Shown piece by piece: positions 9,547 through 18,765 of a stretch of DNA of 64,000 nucleotides. Source of the DNA: Cryobacterium psychrotolerans. Lineage in GTDB: Bacteria > Actinomycetota > Actinomycetes > Actinomycetales > Microbacteriaceae. Both the position numbers and the translations under genes were made by a program. A model generated the notes under the pieces. It was not told where the DNA came from and did no database searches. It saw only the letters and a list, made by a program, of their open reading frames with translations. The stretch is from positions 37,341 to 101,340 of the forward strand of contig NZ_FNFU01000010.1 in the NCBI RefSeq assembly GCF_900101115.1, read 5' to 3'. Numbering within the stretch: position 1 is the first letter of the stretch; each line of letters opens with the position of its first letter.

Positions 9547-9611
9547 CCCGCGAAACCGCAGTTGTGCGCGTTATGCGTGCCGTTTAGCGCGCACAACTGC
9601 GGTTTCGCGGG
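9547..9611. terminator. long palindrome A1 between rsmD and thiL
   Basis: A perfect 24-bp stem (9547-9570 with 9588-9611) around a 17-base loop. The arm reads CCCGCGAAACCGCAGTTGTG and onward. It lies between two converging genes and is not followed by a clear T-run on either strand. It is the same family as the palindrome at 11198-11268, but with the loop in the opposite orientation. A bidirectional transcription stop is the likeliest role. Confidence 0.75.
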
Positions 9612-9635
9612 AGGGTGAAGGGGCAGGGGAAGGAG

Positions 9636-10679
9636 CTAGCCGGCGGCGCCGTCCCAGCCTCGGTAGGGGTCCCAGCCGTTCTGGGTGTGCGGAACACCGT
9701 CGACGAGGATGGCGCCGGCAACACTCCCTGCGCCGGCCCCTGCGCCTGTGGCGGGCGCAGCGGTGACGACGCCGAGGGCGCGGAAGCCGTCGGGGAGCAT
9801 CACGTCCGGCGGGAAGGTGGCGAGCAGGCCGTGGTCTTCGCCGCCGCCCAGAGCGAGTTCGATCCGGTCGCCCAGGGCCGCGGAATCGAAGTCGATGGCC
9901 ACGCCGCTGGCTCTGGCCAGGCGTCCGCCGTCGAGGGCGAGGCCGTCGGACACGTCGAGCATGGCCGTCGCCCCGGCGCGGGCCGCGGCCGGACCGGCCT
10001 CGAGCGGCGGCACGGGCGTGAACTGGGCGGCGAGCACGTCGGGGTGCGTTTCCCGGAGTGCGGCGGCGAGCTCCGCGTTCGGGTTGCCCTGCGCGTCGAC
10101 GGCACGCTGGAAGAGCAGTTCGAGGCCCGCGCCCGCCTGTCCGAGGCCGCCCGCGAGCGCGACCACGTCGCCGGGGCGCGCGCCGGACCGCAGCACGGGC
10201 GCGCGACCCTCCAGATCGCCGAACGCCGTCACAGCGATCGTCAGCACGTCGGAGGCCGACAGGTCGCCGCCGACCACGCCGCAGCCGGGCGCCAGCGCCT
10301 CGCAGCAGTCCCGCAGGCCGTCCGCGATGCCCTCGAGCACCGTGATCGGGGTGTGCGGCGGCGCGGCGATGGCGACGACGAGGGCGGTGGGCCTGGCGCC
10401 CATGGCGGCGACATCCGACAGGTTCGTCGCCGCGGCCTTCCAGCCCAGATCGTGCGGCGTCGACCAGGCCAGTCGGAAGTCGGGCCCGTGGATCATCATG
10501 TCCGTCGTCACCACGTAGCGCCCGTCGGGGGCTGCAATCACGGCGGCGTCGTCGCCCGGGCCGAGCAGGGCGGCGGCGGCGGCCGGTAGCCGGGGGAAGA
10601 TGCGGGCGAGCACCTCTCCCTCGCTCAGCCCGGCGAGCGTCTCGGTCGTGGTCGCCTTCGAGCCCGCAGCATTCGTCAT
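9636..10679 (-). CDS. thiL: thiamine-monophosphate kinase
   Basis: ThiL phosphorylates thiamine monophosphate to the active cofactor thiamine diphosphate. The protein has the Mg/ATP site LLGPGDDAAVI (about 40-50), TTDMMIHGPDFRL, the NLSDVAAMGARP motif (about 86) and VGGDLSASD (about 133), all typical of the PurM/ThiL fold. The ATG at 10677-10679 (MTNAAGSK) is chosen over a TTG two codons upstream. Length about 347 residues. The gene is divergent from the DUF3515 lipoprotein gene and convergent with rsmD. Two alanine-rich stretches near residue 35 are normal for high-GC members. Confidence 0.94.
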   Translation of the reverse strand: MTNAAGSKATTTETLAGLSEGEVLARIFPRLPAAAAALLGPGDDAAVIAAPDGRYVVTTDMMIHGPDFRLAWSTPHDLGWKAAATNLSDVAAMGARPTALVVAIAAPPHTPITVLEGIADGLRDCCEALAPGCGVVGGDLSASDVLTIAVTAFGDLEGRAPVLRSGARPGDVVALAGGLGQAGAGLELLFQRAVDAQGNPNAELAAALRETHPDVLAAQFTPVPPLEAGPAAARAGATAMLDVSDGLALDGGRLARASGVAIDFDSAALGDRIELALGGGEDHGLLATFPPDVMLPDGFRALGVVTAAPATGAGAGAGSVAGAILVDGVPHTQNGWDPYRGWDGAAG

Positions 10680-10702
10680 GCTCAAACGGTAGCCTGAATG
10701 CG

Positions 10703-11197
10703 ATGACTTCCAGATTCCCGGCGCTGCGCATCGCGGCCGTCGGCGCCCTCCTTGCGGCCACCGTTGCGCTCACCGGCTGCGTCGCGATCGTTCCGCTCGA
10801 ACCCGCCGCGGATGCCGTGAACCCGAGCTGCGCGGACCTGATCGTGCGCCTGCCGTCGACGGTGGCCGACCAGCCGGATCGCGAGACGAACGCGCAGGCC
10901 ACCGGGGCGTGGGGCGACCCGGCCGCCATCCTGTTGCACTGCGGCGTGGAGGTGCCCGGCCCGACGACCCTGCCCTGCGTCAACATCAACGGCATCGACT
11001 GGATCGAGGACGACTCGGAGGCACCGCTCTACCGCTACACGACCTTCGGTCGCGACCCGGCGACCGAGCTCGTCGTCGACTCGGAAAAGGTGAGCGGCTC
11101 GACGGTCCTGGTGGACCTGTCCCGCGCCGTATCCACCATCCCCGCGACCGGCGCGTGCGTCGGCGCCGAAGACGTGAACCTCCCGCCCGCGCCCTGA
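10703..11197 (+). CDS. DUF3515 family lipoprotein
   Basis: A 164-residue secreted lipoprotein. The N-terminal signal ends in a lipobox LTGC (cysteine at about residue 26), so the mature protein should be anchored on the outer face of the membrane. The body contains conserved cysteines (PSCADL, LLHCGV, TLPCVN, TGACVG) and WIEDDSEAPLYRYTTFGRDP, matching the actinobacterial DUF3515 family, whose function is unknown. It commonly lies beside ddl and thiL, as here. It is divergent from thiL, with 23 bases between start codons. Its TGA stop forms the outer end of the palindrome that follows. Confidence 0.85.
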   Translation: MTSRFPALRIAAVGALLAATVALTGCVAIVPLEPAADAVNPSCADLIVRLPSTVADQPDRETNAQATGAWGDPAAILLHCGVEVPGPTTLPCVNINGIDWIEDDSEAPLYRYTTFGRDPATELVVDSEKVSGSTVLVDLSRAVSTIPATGACVGAEDVNLPPAP

Positions 11198-11271
11198 CCC
11201 CCCGCGAAACTGCAGTTGTGCGCGCTAAACGGCGCTCATAACGTGCACAATTGCGGTTTCGCGGGGGGTCA
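11195..11271. terminator. palindrome A2 that includes both converging stop codons
   Basis: The palindrome begins with the lipoprotein stop (TGA, 11195-11197) and ends with the ddl stop (TCA on the plus strand, 11269-11271), so both stop codons pair with each other. The arms (CCCCCCGCGAAAC and GTTTCGCGGGGGG) contain three G-T positions. These would be G-U wobbles in plus-strand RNA but A-C mismatches in minus-strand RNA. Related to the element at 9547-9611 with the loop reversed. Likely a shared terminator. Confidence 0.75.
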
Positions 11272-12357
11272 GCGGCGGGAGAGAGCGACCTCGATGAGCT
11301 CGTCGATGAGCTGAGGGTAGGTGTAACCGCTGGCCAGCCAGCAGCTCGGGAACATCGAGATCGGGGTGAAGCCCGGCATCGTGTTGATCTCGTTGATCAC
11401 CCAGCCCGCCGCGGTGAGGAAGAAGTCCACCCGGGCGAGGCCGGCCGCGTCGATGGCGTCGAAGGCCCTGATCGCAAGCCCGCGCATGACGGCCAGCTCG
11501 TCCTCGGTGAGCGCCGCCGGGCAGACGAGGTCGATCCCGGGCGCGCCCCGGTACTTGGCGTCGAAGTCGTAGAAGTCGCGTCCGCTGACGATTACCTCGC
11601 CGGCGACGGATGCCCGAGTCGGCTCCCCCGGACGGCCCTGCAGCACCGCGATCTCGAGTTCGCGGCCCACCAGGCCGGCCTCGATCAGCACCTTGCTGTC
11701 CTCGGCCAGGGCCACCGCCATCGCGTCGGCGAGCTGCTCCGACGTCGTGACCTTGCTCACGCCGACGCTGGAGCCGGCCCGGGCCGGCTTGACGAAGGCG
11801 GGGAAGCCGACCCCGGCGAGGGCGGCGTACGCCATGCCGGGGGCCTCGGCCCAGTCCTCCGCCGTGATCGTGCGCCACGGGGCGACGGGGAGCGCCGCAT
11901 GCTGCAGCACCGTCTTGGTGAAGTGCTTGTCCATGCCGAGCGCGGAGGCGAGCACGCCGGAGCCGACGTAGGGCAGGCCGACCAGTTCGAGCATCCCCTG
12001 CACCGTGCCGTCCTCGCCGAACGGGCCGTGCAGGATCGGGAAGACCAGGTCGACCGTGCCGAGGGACCGGGTGCCGCTCGCGTCGGTGACGGTCAGTTCG
12101 CGGCTCTTGGTGCTGTCCGGCCAGCGCACCCGGGTGCCGTTGTCGACGACCGTGGGCAGCGCATCGGCATTCAGGCGGAACCGGTCCGGGTCGTTGACTT
12201 CGAGCACGAAGGCACCGTCGGGGGTGATCCCGATCGGGATGACCGTGTAGCGGTCCGGGTCAATTGCCGCCAGGACCCCGCCCGCTGTGGCGCAACTGAT
12301 CGAATGTTCGCTTGACCGCCCCCCAAAGAGCAGCGCCACCGTGAGCTTGTCCGTCAT
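11269..12357 (-). CDS. ddl: D-alanine--D-alanine ligase
   Basis: Ddl joins two D-alanines with ATP to make the dipeptide end of peptidoglycan precursors. The 362-residue protein opens TVALLFGGRSSEHSISC (the N-terminal lobe motif) and has the ATP-grasp segments FPILHGPFGEDGT (about 105), PAFVKPARAGSSVGVSKV (about 185), RVDFFLTAAGWVINEINTMPG (metal-binding E and N near 335). The ATG at 12355-12357 has AAAGGA at good spacing. Unusually, the first 98 bases overlap the 3' end of gpsA in another frame. It is the last gene of the leuC-leuD-murA-plsC-gpsA-ddl run. Confidence 0.96.
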   Translation of the reverse strand: MTDKLTVALLFGGRSSEHSISCATAGGVLAAIDPDRYTVIPIGITPDGAFVLEVNDPDRFRLNADALPTVVDNGTRVRWPDSTKSRELTVTDASGTRSLGTVDLVFPILHGPFGEDGTVQGMLELVGLPYVGSGVLASALGMDKHFTKTVLQHAALPVAPWRTITAEDWAEAPGMAYAALAGVGFPAFVKPARAGSSVGVSKVTTSEQLADAMAVALAEDSKVLIEAGLVGRELEIAVLQGRPGEPTRASVAGEVIVSGRDFYDFDAKYRGAPGIDLVCPAALTEDELAVMRGLAIRAFDAIDAAGLARVDFFLTAAGWVINEINTMPGFTPISMFPSCWLASGYTYPQLIDELIEVALSRR

Positions 12358-13387
12358 CCGTCGTCCTTTCGCCCTGCGGTTCGTCTGAGTCTGTGGTCAG
12401 GTGGGGCGCAAGATCCCGAGGCTTCAGCGTACCGGCCAGCACCTGGCGCACCTGCTCCACGATGGGCATCTCGACGCCCCTGGCCCTGGCCAGTTCGAGG
12501 ATCGGCCCCACCGAGGCAAGACCTTCCGTGGTCTGCTGCATCTGCTTGACGACGTCGTTGTAGCTGTAGCCCTGGCCCAGGAGCCGCCCGGCGGTGTTGT
12601 TGCGGGAGAGGGGCGACTGGCAGGTGGCGATGAGGTCGCCGAGGCCCGCCAGGCCGGCCAGGGTTTCCGGATGCGCGCCGTAGGCGACCGAGAAATCGGT
12701 CATCTCGACGAGACCGCGGGTGATGATCGCGGCCTTCGTGTTCTCGCCGTAGCCGACCCCGTCGACGATGCCGATGGCCAGGGCGATCAGGTTCTTCAGC
12801 ACGCCGCCGAACTCGGTGCCGATGACATCCGTGTTCACGTAGGAGCGGAAGTAGCGGGTGGTGGCGAGCACGGCCACGGCCTGGGCCGTTTCGAGGCTGG
12901 CCGAGGAGACCACCGCGGCGGTCGGCTGCTCCTTGGCGATCTCGAGGGCCAGGTTCGGGCCGGAAATCGCGGCGATGCGGGCGGGGTCGATCTGCAGGAC
13001 CTGCTCGATCACGGTGCTCATCCGCATCCCGGAGGATCGTTCGACGCCCTTCATCAGCGAGACGACGATGGCGTCTTCGGAGATGTAGGGCTGGGCCTGG
13101 ATCAGGTTTTCGCGCAGCGACTGGCTCGGCACGGAGACGAAGACCTGCTCGGCGCCGAGGAGGGCCAGGTCGAGCCTTGATGTGGCGCGGAGGCCGACGG
13201 GCAGGTTGATTCCCGGCAGGTAGTCGCTGTTGCGGCGCCCCTCCGAGATCTCCCGGGCCAGCTCGGGCCGCCGGGCCCACAGCATGACGTCGGCGCCGCC
13301 GTCGGCGAGGATCTTCGCGAACGTGGTGCCCCAACTTCCGGCACCGAGAACGGCAACACGTTTGCCTGGCTGAACCTTAGGCTTCAA
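12260..13387 (-). CDS. gpsA: NAD(P)H-dependent glycerol-3-phosphate dehydrogenase
   Basis: GpsA reduces dihydroxyacetone phosphate to sn-glycerol-3-phosphate for phospholipid synthesis. The protein opens RVAVLGAGSWGTTFAKILAD, with the dinucleotide-binding GxGxxG (about 15-20), and has SLMKGVERSSG, ISGPNLALEIAK (about 140) and the C-terminal-domain GLAGLGDLIATCQSPLSRN. At 375 residues it is longer than the usual 330-340: the last 30-40 residues (after LAPHLTTDSDE) are a low-complexity tail. That tail is encoded within the first 98 bases of ddl. The start overlaps the plsC stop by 11 bases. Confidence 0.95.
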   Translation of the reverse strand: MKPKVQPGKRVAVLGAGSWGTTFAKILADGGADVMLWARRPELAREISEGRRNSDYLPGINLPVGLRATSRLDLALLGAEQVFVSVPSQSLRENLIQAQPYISEDAIVVSLMKGVERSSGMRMSTVIEQVLQIDPARIAAISGPNLALEIAKEQPTAAVVSSASLETAQAVAVLATTRYFRSYVNTDVIGTEFGGVLKNLIALAIGIVDGVGYGENTKAAIITRGLVEMTDFSVAYGAHPETLAGLAGLGDLIATCQSPLSRNNTAGRLLGQGYSYNDVVKQMQQTTEGLASVGPILELARARGVEMPIVEQVRQVLAGTLKPRDLAPHLTTDSDEPQGERTTDDGQAHGGAALWGAVKRTFDQLRHSGRGPGGN

Positions 13388-14153
13388 AACGGCCGGTCTC
13401 TTTCTGGTCGTGCTCGGACGGGTTCCAGCGCGTGTTCGGCGCCTTCTCCCCGCGGAGGTCTTCGAGCAAACGGGTGATGGCGTCCATGACGACGGCGGTT
13501 GCTTCGTTCAGCGTGGCCGAGTCGAGGGGGCGGCCGCGGAAACGGTCGAGGTCGACCGGGTCGCCGATCTTGACGGACACGGTCTTGCGGGGGAAGAGAC
13601 TGATCTTCTTGGAGTAGCGCCCCATGATCTCTTGCGCGCCCCAGTGGGCGGCCGGAATGATCGGGATGTCATGCTCGAGGGCGATGCGCACGGCCCCGGT
13701 CTTGCCGCGCATGGGCCAGAGGTCGGGGTCCCGGGTGAGCGATCCCTCCGGGTAGACGACGACCATCTGGCCGTTGGCGACCAGTCGCTGTGCGGCCTTC
13801 ACGGGCTCGCTCCCCCTGATCGACCCACCGCGCTCGACCGGGATCTGACCCGACTTCCGCAGGATCCAGCCGGCCACGGGGATCGTGAACACGGATGCCT
13901 TGGCCAGGAACCGGGGCAGCCGGCCCAGCTTCCAGGACACGACGCCCATGACGACCGGGTCGATCTCGGTGTAGTGGTTCGGCGCGAGCACGAACGCTCC
14001 GGAGCGTGGAAACTTCTGTGCGTCGACGATCCGGTAGCGGGCCGCCAGGTTCATGATCGGCAGGATCAGGGCGGCCAGGAGCCAGAAGAACGACGGTCGA
14101 CTCTTCTCCGAACGGGTTCGGGAATTATGGTCAGGCGTCATCGGCTGCGGCAC
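13377..14153 (-). CDS. plsC: 1-acyl-sn-glycerol-3-phosphate acyltransferase family protein
   Basis: A 258-residue acyltransferase that should add the second acyl chain to lysophosphatidic acid at the membrane. The catalytic NHX4D motif is APNHYTEIDPVVMG (about 56-69). The substrate motif VYPEGSLTRD (about 134) stands where EGTRS is usual, and PAAHWG follows. One hydrophobic segment (FFWLLAALILPIMNLA) near the N-terminus anchors it. It lies between murA and gpsA and overlaps gpsA by 11 bases, which fits joint production of glycerol-3-phosphate and its acylation. The symbol follows the family; the exact acyl acceptor is not proven by the sequence. Confidence 0.88.
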   Translation of the reverse strand: MPQPMTPDHNSRTRSEKSRPSFFWLLAALILPIMNLAARYRIVDAQKFPRSGAFVLAPNHYTEIDPVVMGVVSWKLGRLPRFLAKASVFTIPVAGWILRKSGQIPVERGGSIRGSEPVKAAQRLVANGQMVVVYPEGSLTRDPDLWPMRGKTGAVRIALEHDIPIIPAAHWGAQEIMGRYSKKISLFPRKTVSVKIGDPVDLDRFRGRPLDSATLNEATAVVMDAITRLLEDLRGEKAPNTRWNPSEHDQKETGRFEA

Positions 14154-14208
14154 GTCCCTATTATCCCTGTCTCCCCCGGCGTCGACGTGCGAATCGCTCG
14201 ACGTCGAA

Positions 14209-15576
14209 TCACTCGAGATCGAAGTCCGCTCCGAGCAATTGGAGCTTGGTGATGAAGTTCTCGTAGCCGCGGCTGATGATTCCGACGTTGCTCACGGTGG
14301 AGGTGCCGTCGGCGCTGAGCGCGGCGATCAGGTGGCTGAAGCCGCCGCGGAGGTCGGGCACCTCGATGTCGGCGCCGTGCAGCTTCGTCGGACCGGTGAT
14401 GACGGCCGAGTGGTTGAAGTTTCGCTGGCCGAAACGGCACGGATGCCCGCCCAGGCACTCCTTGTGGATCTGGATCGTGGCGCCCATCTCGATCAGCGCG
14501 TCGACGAAGCCGAACCGCTGCTCGTAGACGGTCTCGTGCACGATCGAGGTTCCCCTGGCCTTGGTCAGGGCGATCACGAGCGGCTGCTGCCAGTCGGTCA
14601 TGAAGCCGGGGTGCACATCCGTTTCGATCACCACGGGCTTGAGGTCGCCGCCCGGGTGGTAGAAGCGGATGCCGTCGTCGTGGATGTCGAAGGCGCCGCC
14701 GACCTTGCGGAAGACGTTGAGGAAGGTGAGCATTTCGGGCTGGCGGGCGCCGCCGACGAAGATGTCGCCGTCGGTGGCGAGGGCCGCGGCGGCCCAGCTG
14801 GCCGCCTCGTTCCGGTCGAACAGGGCACGGTGGTTGAACCCCTCGAGGCGTTTGACGCCCTCGATCCGGATGACCCGGTCGGTGTCGACCGTGATGATCG
14901 CGCCCATCTTCTGCAGGATGTTGATGAGATCCATGATCTCCGGCTCGATGGCCGCACCCTTGAGTTCGGTGATGCCCTCCGCGCGAACAGCGGTCAGGAG
15001 CACCTGCTCGGTCGCTCCGACGCTCGGGTAGGGCAGCTCGACCTTGGCGCCCTTCAGGCCGTTGGGAGCGGACATCCGGATGCCGCTCTCCTGCTTCTCG
15101 ACGACGGCGCCGAACTTGCGCAGCACGTCGAGGTGGAAGTCGATCGGCCGGTCGCCGATCCGGCAGCCGCCGAGGTCGGGAATGAATGCTTCGCCGAGGC
15201 GGTGCAGCAGCGGGCCACAGAACAGGATGGGGATGCGCGACGACCCGGCATGCGCGTCGATGGCGGCGAAGTGCGCGCTCTCGACGTCGACGGGGTCGAG
15301 GAGCAGTTCGCCCTCTTCTTCGCCCTCTGAGACTTTGACGCCGTGCACCTCGAGCAGGCCGCGAACGATGCGCACATCGCTGATGTTCGGCACGTTCTTG
15401 AGCACGCTGGGGCTTTCGCCCAGGAGCGCGGCCACCATGGCCTTGGTGACCAGGTTCTTCGCGCCCTTCAGTTCGATCCGGCCCACGAGCGGGATGCCGC
15501 CACGGATGGTGATGCGGTCGCCCTTGAGGCCGACGGCTGCGCCGTGGTTCTGCGCGTCCTGGATGAGTGTGCTCAC
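14209..15576 (-). CDS. murA: UDP-N-acetylglucosamine 1-carboxyvinyltransferase
   Basis: MurA transfers enolpyruvate from PEP to UDP-GlcNAc, the first committed step of peptidoglycan synthesis. The 455-residue protein shows GRIELKGAKNLVTKAMVAAL (the substrate-binding K and N near 40). The loop DLGGCRIGDRPIDFHL near 135 carries the active-site cysteine, the residue attacked by fosfomycin; its presence predicts normal sensitivity at the target. It is somewhat longer than the 420-residue E. coli enzyme, with extra sequence at the N-terminus. It lies three bases from leuD and upstream of plsC in the same run. Confidence 0.95.
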   Translation of the reverse strand: MSTLIQDAQNHGAAVGLKGDRITIRGGIPLVGRIELKGAKNLVTKAMVAALLGESPSVLKNVPNISDVRIVRGLLEVHGVKVSEGEEEGELLLDPVDVESAHFAAIDAHAGSSRIPILFCGPLLHRLGEAFIPDLGGCRIGDRPIDFHLDVLRKFGAVVEKQESGIRMSAPNGLKGAKVELPYPSVGATEQVLLTAVRAEGITELKGAAIEPEIMDLINILQKMGAIITVDTDRVIRIEGVKRLEGFNHRALFDRNEAASWAAAALATDGDIFVGGARQPEMLTFLNVFRKVGGAFDIHDDGIRFYHPGGDLKPVVIETDVHPGFMTDWQQPLVIALTKARGTSIVHETVYEQRFGFVDALIEMGATIQIHKECLGGHPCRFGQRNFNHSAVITGPTKLHGADIEVPDLRGGFSHLIAALSADGTSTVSNVGIISRGYENFITKLQLLGADFDLE

Positions 15577-15579
15577 GTA

Positions 15580-16206
15580 TTACCTGCCTTGCGGGGAGAG
15601 TTCGGGGGAAGAAAGTGCGGGGAGGGTGCGGGGAAGCCAGGCCTCCCGCGTCGATTCGAATTCCGTGATCCGCGCCTCGTCGCGCAGAGTCAATCCGATG
15701 TCGTCAAGGCCTTCGAGGAGCCGCCATCTAGTGTAATCATCGATCTCGAACGAGACTGTGAGGTCGCCGACCCGCACCGTGCGGTCGACCAGGTCGACGG
15801 TCAGTTCAAGCCCCGGGTCGGACTCCAGCACGGCCCAGAGCGTCTCGGCGTCCGCCTCGGAGATCTCCCCGGCGAGCAGGCCCTGCTTGCCGGAGTTGCC
15901 ACGGAAGATGTCGCCGAAGCGGGGGCTCAGTACGACGTCGAAACCGTAGTCGCGGAGCGCCCAGACGGCGTGTTCGCGGGAGGAACCGGTGCCGAAGTCG
16001 GCCCCGGCGACGAGCACGCGGGCTCCGCGGTAGGCCGGTTTGTTGAGCACGAAGTCGGGGTCCTGGCGCCAGGCCGCGAACAGCGCGTCCTCGAACCCGG
16101 TCTTCGTCACCCGCTTCAGGTAGACGGCGGGGATGATCTGGTCGGTGTCGACGTTGGAGCGGCGCAGGGGAACGGCGATCCCGGTGACGGTGGTGAACTT
16201 CTGCAT
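15580..16206 (-). CDS. leuD: 3-isopropylmalate dehydratase small subunit
   Basis: LeuD is the swivel-domain subunit of isopropylmalate isomerase (2- to 3-isopropylmalate) in leucine synthesis. The 208-residue protein has [17 protein letters not shown] (about 16-32), [17 protein letters not shown] (about 68-84) and [15 protein letters not shown], all diagnostic. It starts two bases after the leuC stop, so the two subunits are probably translated from one message in a fixed ratio. The C-terminal 15-20 residues ([14 protein letters not shown]) look unstructured. Confidence 0.96.
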   Translation of the reverse strand: MQKFTTVTGIAVPLRRSNVDTDQIIPAVYLKRVTKTGFEDALFAAWRQDPDFVLNKPAYRGARVLVAGADFGTGSSREHAVWALRDYGFDVVLSPRFGDIFRGNSGKQGLLAGEISEADAETLWAVLESDPGLELTVDLVDRTVRVGDLTVSFEIDDYTRWRLLEGLDDIGLTLRDEARITEFESTREAWLPRTLPALSSPELSPQGR

Positions 16207-16208
16207 GG

Positions 16209-17690
16209 TTACTTCTCTCCGTTCGCGGTCGTGTTCGAGGTCGCGCCTGCGGCCAGGTCAGCGGCCAGGTCCCACGGGCTCGACAGGGTGCCGCGGATGG
16301 CGGTGGCGGCGGCAACGAGCGGGGAGACCAGGTGGGTGCGTCCGCCCTTGCCCTGCCGGCCCTCGAAGTTGCGGTTGCTGGTCGACGCGCAGCGCTCCCC
16401 CGGGGCGAGCTGGTCGGGGTTCATGCCGAGGCACATCGAGCAGCCGGCGAAACGCCACTCCGCGCCGAAGTCGGTGAAGATCTTGTCGAGGCCCTCGGCC
16501 TCGGCCTCGATTCGCACGCGAGCGGAGCCCGGCACTACGAGCATCCGGACGCCGTCGGCGACAGAGTGACCCTTGATGATCTCGGCGGCGGCACGCAGGT
16601 CCTCGACCCGGCTGTTCGTGCAGGATCCCAGGAAGACGGTGTCGACCCGGATCTGCTTCATCGGCGTGCCCGCGGCGAGATCCATGTATTCGAGTGCGCG
16701 CTCGGCCGCCGCGCGCTCGTTGGCGTCGCTGATGGCGGAGGGGTCGGGCACGGTGTCGCTGAGCGAAACGCCCTGGCCGGGGTTGGTGCCCCAGGTGACG
16801 AACGGCTCGAGCGCGTCGGCGTCGAGCACGACCTCGGCGTCGAACACGGCGCCGTCGTCGGTCGCGAGGGTTTCCCAGTACGCCACGGCGTCGACCCAGT
16901 CCTGGCCGCGGGGCGCGTGGGCGCGGCCCTCGAGGTAGTCGTAGGTGGTCGCATCCGGCGCGATCATGCCCGCGCGGGCGCCGGCCTCGATCGACATGTT
17001 GCAGATCGTCATCCGGCCCTCCATGGAGAGGGAGCGGATGGCGCTCCCGCGGAACTCGAGCACGTAGCCCTGTCCGCCGCCGGTGCCGATCTTCGCGATC
17101 ACCGCGAGGATGATGTCCTTCGCGCTGACGCCGGGGCGCAGGGCGCCGTCCACGGTGATGGCCATGGTCTTGAACGGCTTCAGCGGAAGCGTCTGGGTGG
17201 CCATGACGTGCTCCACCTCGCTCGTGCCGATGCCGAACGCCATGGCCCCAAACGCCCCGTGGGTGGAGGTGTGGGAGTCGCCGCAGACGACGGTGATGCC
17301 CGGCTGGGTCAGCCCGAGCTGCGGGCCGACGACGTGAACGATGCCCTGCTCGATGTCGCCGAGCGAGTGCAGCCGCACGCCGAATTCGGCGCAGTTTCGC
17401 CGCAGCGTTTCGATCTGCGTGCGGCTGGTGACGTCGGAGATGGGCCGGTCGATGTGCAGCGTCGGGGTGTTGTGGTCCTCGGTCGCGATCGTGAGGTCGG
17501 GGCGCCGCAGGGGCCGCCCGGCCACGCGCAGTCCGTCGAAGGCCTGCGGGCTGGTGACCTCGTGCACGAGGTGCAGGTCGATGTAGATGAGGTCGGGCGT
17601 GCCGTCTTCACCCCGGGCGACGAGGTGTTTGTCCCAGACCTTTTCGGCCAGGGTGCGTGGGCGTTCGCCCGTGATTGCTGCGTTGCTCAT
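16209..17690 (-). CDS. leuC: 3-isopropylmalate dehydratase large subunit
   Basis: LeuC is the iron-sulfur catalytic subunit of isopropylmalate isomerase. With the ATG at 17688-17690 ([20 protein letters not shown]) it has 493 residues. AGGAAG lies 12 bases upstream. The three [4Fe-4S] ligands are visible as GSCTNSR (about 356) and [12 protein letters not shown] (about 416 and 419). [15 protein letters not shown] (about 135) is the aconitase-family signature. It leads the run leuC-leuD-murA-plsC-gpsA-ddl. A hairpin in its 145-base leader (17735-17773) may affect expression. Confidence 0.96.
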   Translation of the reverse strand: MSNAAITGERPRTLAEKVWDKHLVARGEDGTPDLIYIDLHLVHEVTSPQAFDGLRVAGRPLRRPDLTIATEDHNTPTLHIDRPISDVTSRTQIETLRRNCAEFGVRLHSLGDIEQGIVHVVGPQLGLTQPGITVVCGDSHTSTHGAFGAMAFGIGTSEVEHVMATQTLPLKPFKTMAITVDGALRPGVSAKDIILAVIAKIGTGGGQGYVLEFRGSAIRSLSMEGRMTICNMSIEAGARAGMIAPDATTYDYLEGRAHAPRGQDWVDAVAYWETLATDDGAVFDAEVVLDADALEPFVTWGTNPGQGVSLSDTVPDPSAISDANERAAAERALEYMDLAAGTPMKQIRVDTVFLGSCTNSRVEDLRAAAEIIKGHSVADGVRMLVVPGSARVRIEAEAEGLDKIFTDFGAEWRFAGCSMCLGMNPDQLAPGERCASTSNRNFEGRQGKGGRTHLVSPLVAAATAIRGTLSSPWDLAADLAAGATSNTTANGEK

Positions 17691-17734
17691 GAGTGTGCGT
17701 CTTCCTGGGAATGGGGAACAGCCGACAACGGACT

Positions 17735-17773
17735 CCGCGACGGGCGTGGCCTCAGAACTGGGACCCGTCGCGG
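17735..17773 (-). terminator. hairpin between the PP2C gene and leuC
   Basis: A perfect 10-bp stem (CCGCGACGGG at 17735-17744 with CCCGTCGCGG at 17764-17773) around 19 bases. It lies after the PP2C stop and 45 bases before the leuC ATG on the same strand. There is no T-run. It could be the PP2C terminator or a leader structure of leuC; no leucine-rich leader peptide is visible. Confidence 0.45.
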
Positions 17774-17835
17774 CAAGGAAGAAGAAGCAGACCGGTAAGC
17801 ATCCATTCAGGCTAACACCTCGACCTGTCGTCCAC

Positions 17836-18678
17836 TCAGGCGGAATGCGTCCCGTCGCCGGGCGGCGGCCCGAGCAGCGACTCGACGAACACGACGGTGA
17901 TGTTGTCACGCCCCCCGCGGGCAATGGCCTCGTCGACGAGGGCGTCGGCGACATTCCCCCGGCCCTCGGCCGCGTCGGTGTGGGCCGCGAGCACCCGGGT
18001 GATGTCGTCGGAGTCGAGTTCCTTGGTGAGCCCGTCGGAGCAGACCAGGAAGGCCTGCCTGCCGGTCGCGGACAGCAGCCACACGTCGGTGTCGACGAAC
18101 TCGTCGGCGCCGATGGCCCGGGTGATCACATTGCGCTCCGGGTGCTTCTCGGCGGCCTCGGCGGTGATCAGCCCGGCGTCGACCATCTCCTGCACGGCGG
18201 AATGGTCGACGCTCAGCTGCTCGAGCGCGGATCCGTCCCAGGTGTAGATGCGGGAGTCGCCGACGTTGAACGCCATCCAATGGAATCCCTCGTTCTCCCC
18301 CGCGTCGACGAACGCCACCCCGGCCAGGGTCGTTCCCGAGACGGCCGCGCCGATATCGTCGACGGCGCTGAGGTCGCGCACGGCGTCATTGGACGAGTGG
18401 ATGGCGTCGAGGATGCGCTCAGGGGTCGAGGGGACATCCGCTTCGATGTGTTCGTCGAACACCCGGATGACCGTCTGGCTGGCGAGGTCCCCGCGGGCGT
18501 GGCCGCCCATCCCGTCGGCGACGAGGAAGACCGGGCACTGTGCCATGACACTGTCCTCGTTGACCGCGCGCACCGAGCCGACGTCCGACCGGGCGCTGAA
18601 CACCAACCGGACAACCCCGGTGGGAAGCATGAGCACGCTCTCGCCATTCACAACCACGTCTACCCCAGCGTTCGTCAC
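17836..18678 (-). CDS. PP2C-family serine/threonine protein phosphatase
   Basis: A metal-dependent PP2C phosphatase of 280 residues. Conserved motifs are [14 protein letters not shown] (acidic metal residues), [13 protein letters not shown] (about 66), [17 protein letters not shown] (about 155) and [10 protein letters not shown] near the C-terminus. No membrane segment, so it is cytoplasmic. The GTG at 18676-18678 is chosen because GGAGG lies four bases upstream. It probably reverses Ser/Thr kinase phosphorylation; no kinase is encoded here, so the partner is unknown. It lies between terC and leuC on the same strand. Confidence 0.92.
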   Translation of the reverse strand: MTNAGVDVVVNGESVLMLPTGVVRLVFSARSDVGSVRAVNEDSVMAQCPVFLVADGMGGHARGDLASQTVIRVFDEHIEADVPSTPERILDAIHSSNDAVRDLSAVDDIGAAVSGTTLAGVAFVDAGENEGFHWMAFNVGDSRIYTWDGSALEQLSVDHSAVQEMVDAGLITAEAAEKHPERNVITRAIGADEFVDTDVWLLSATGRQAFLVCSDGLTKELDSDDITRVLAAHTDAAEGRGNVADALVDEAIARGGRDNITVVFVESLLGPPPGDGTHSA

Positions 18679-18765
18679 GGGTCCTCCGGTCAGGTCCCGC
18701 GGCCCCTGGCGGGGGCGCGAATGTCCCACCGTATCAAGAGTTTCGAGCCCGTCCCGCGGGCGGCA

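Noticed and set aside
17691..17835. Leucine-rich leader peptide for attenuation of leuC
   Set aside because: Frames in the leader lack a run of leucine codons, and the hairpin has no T-run.
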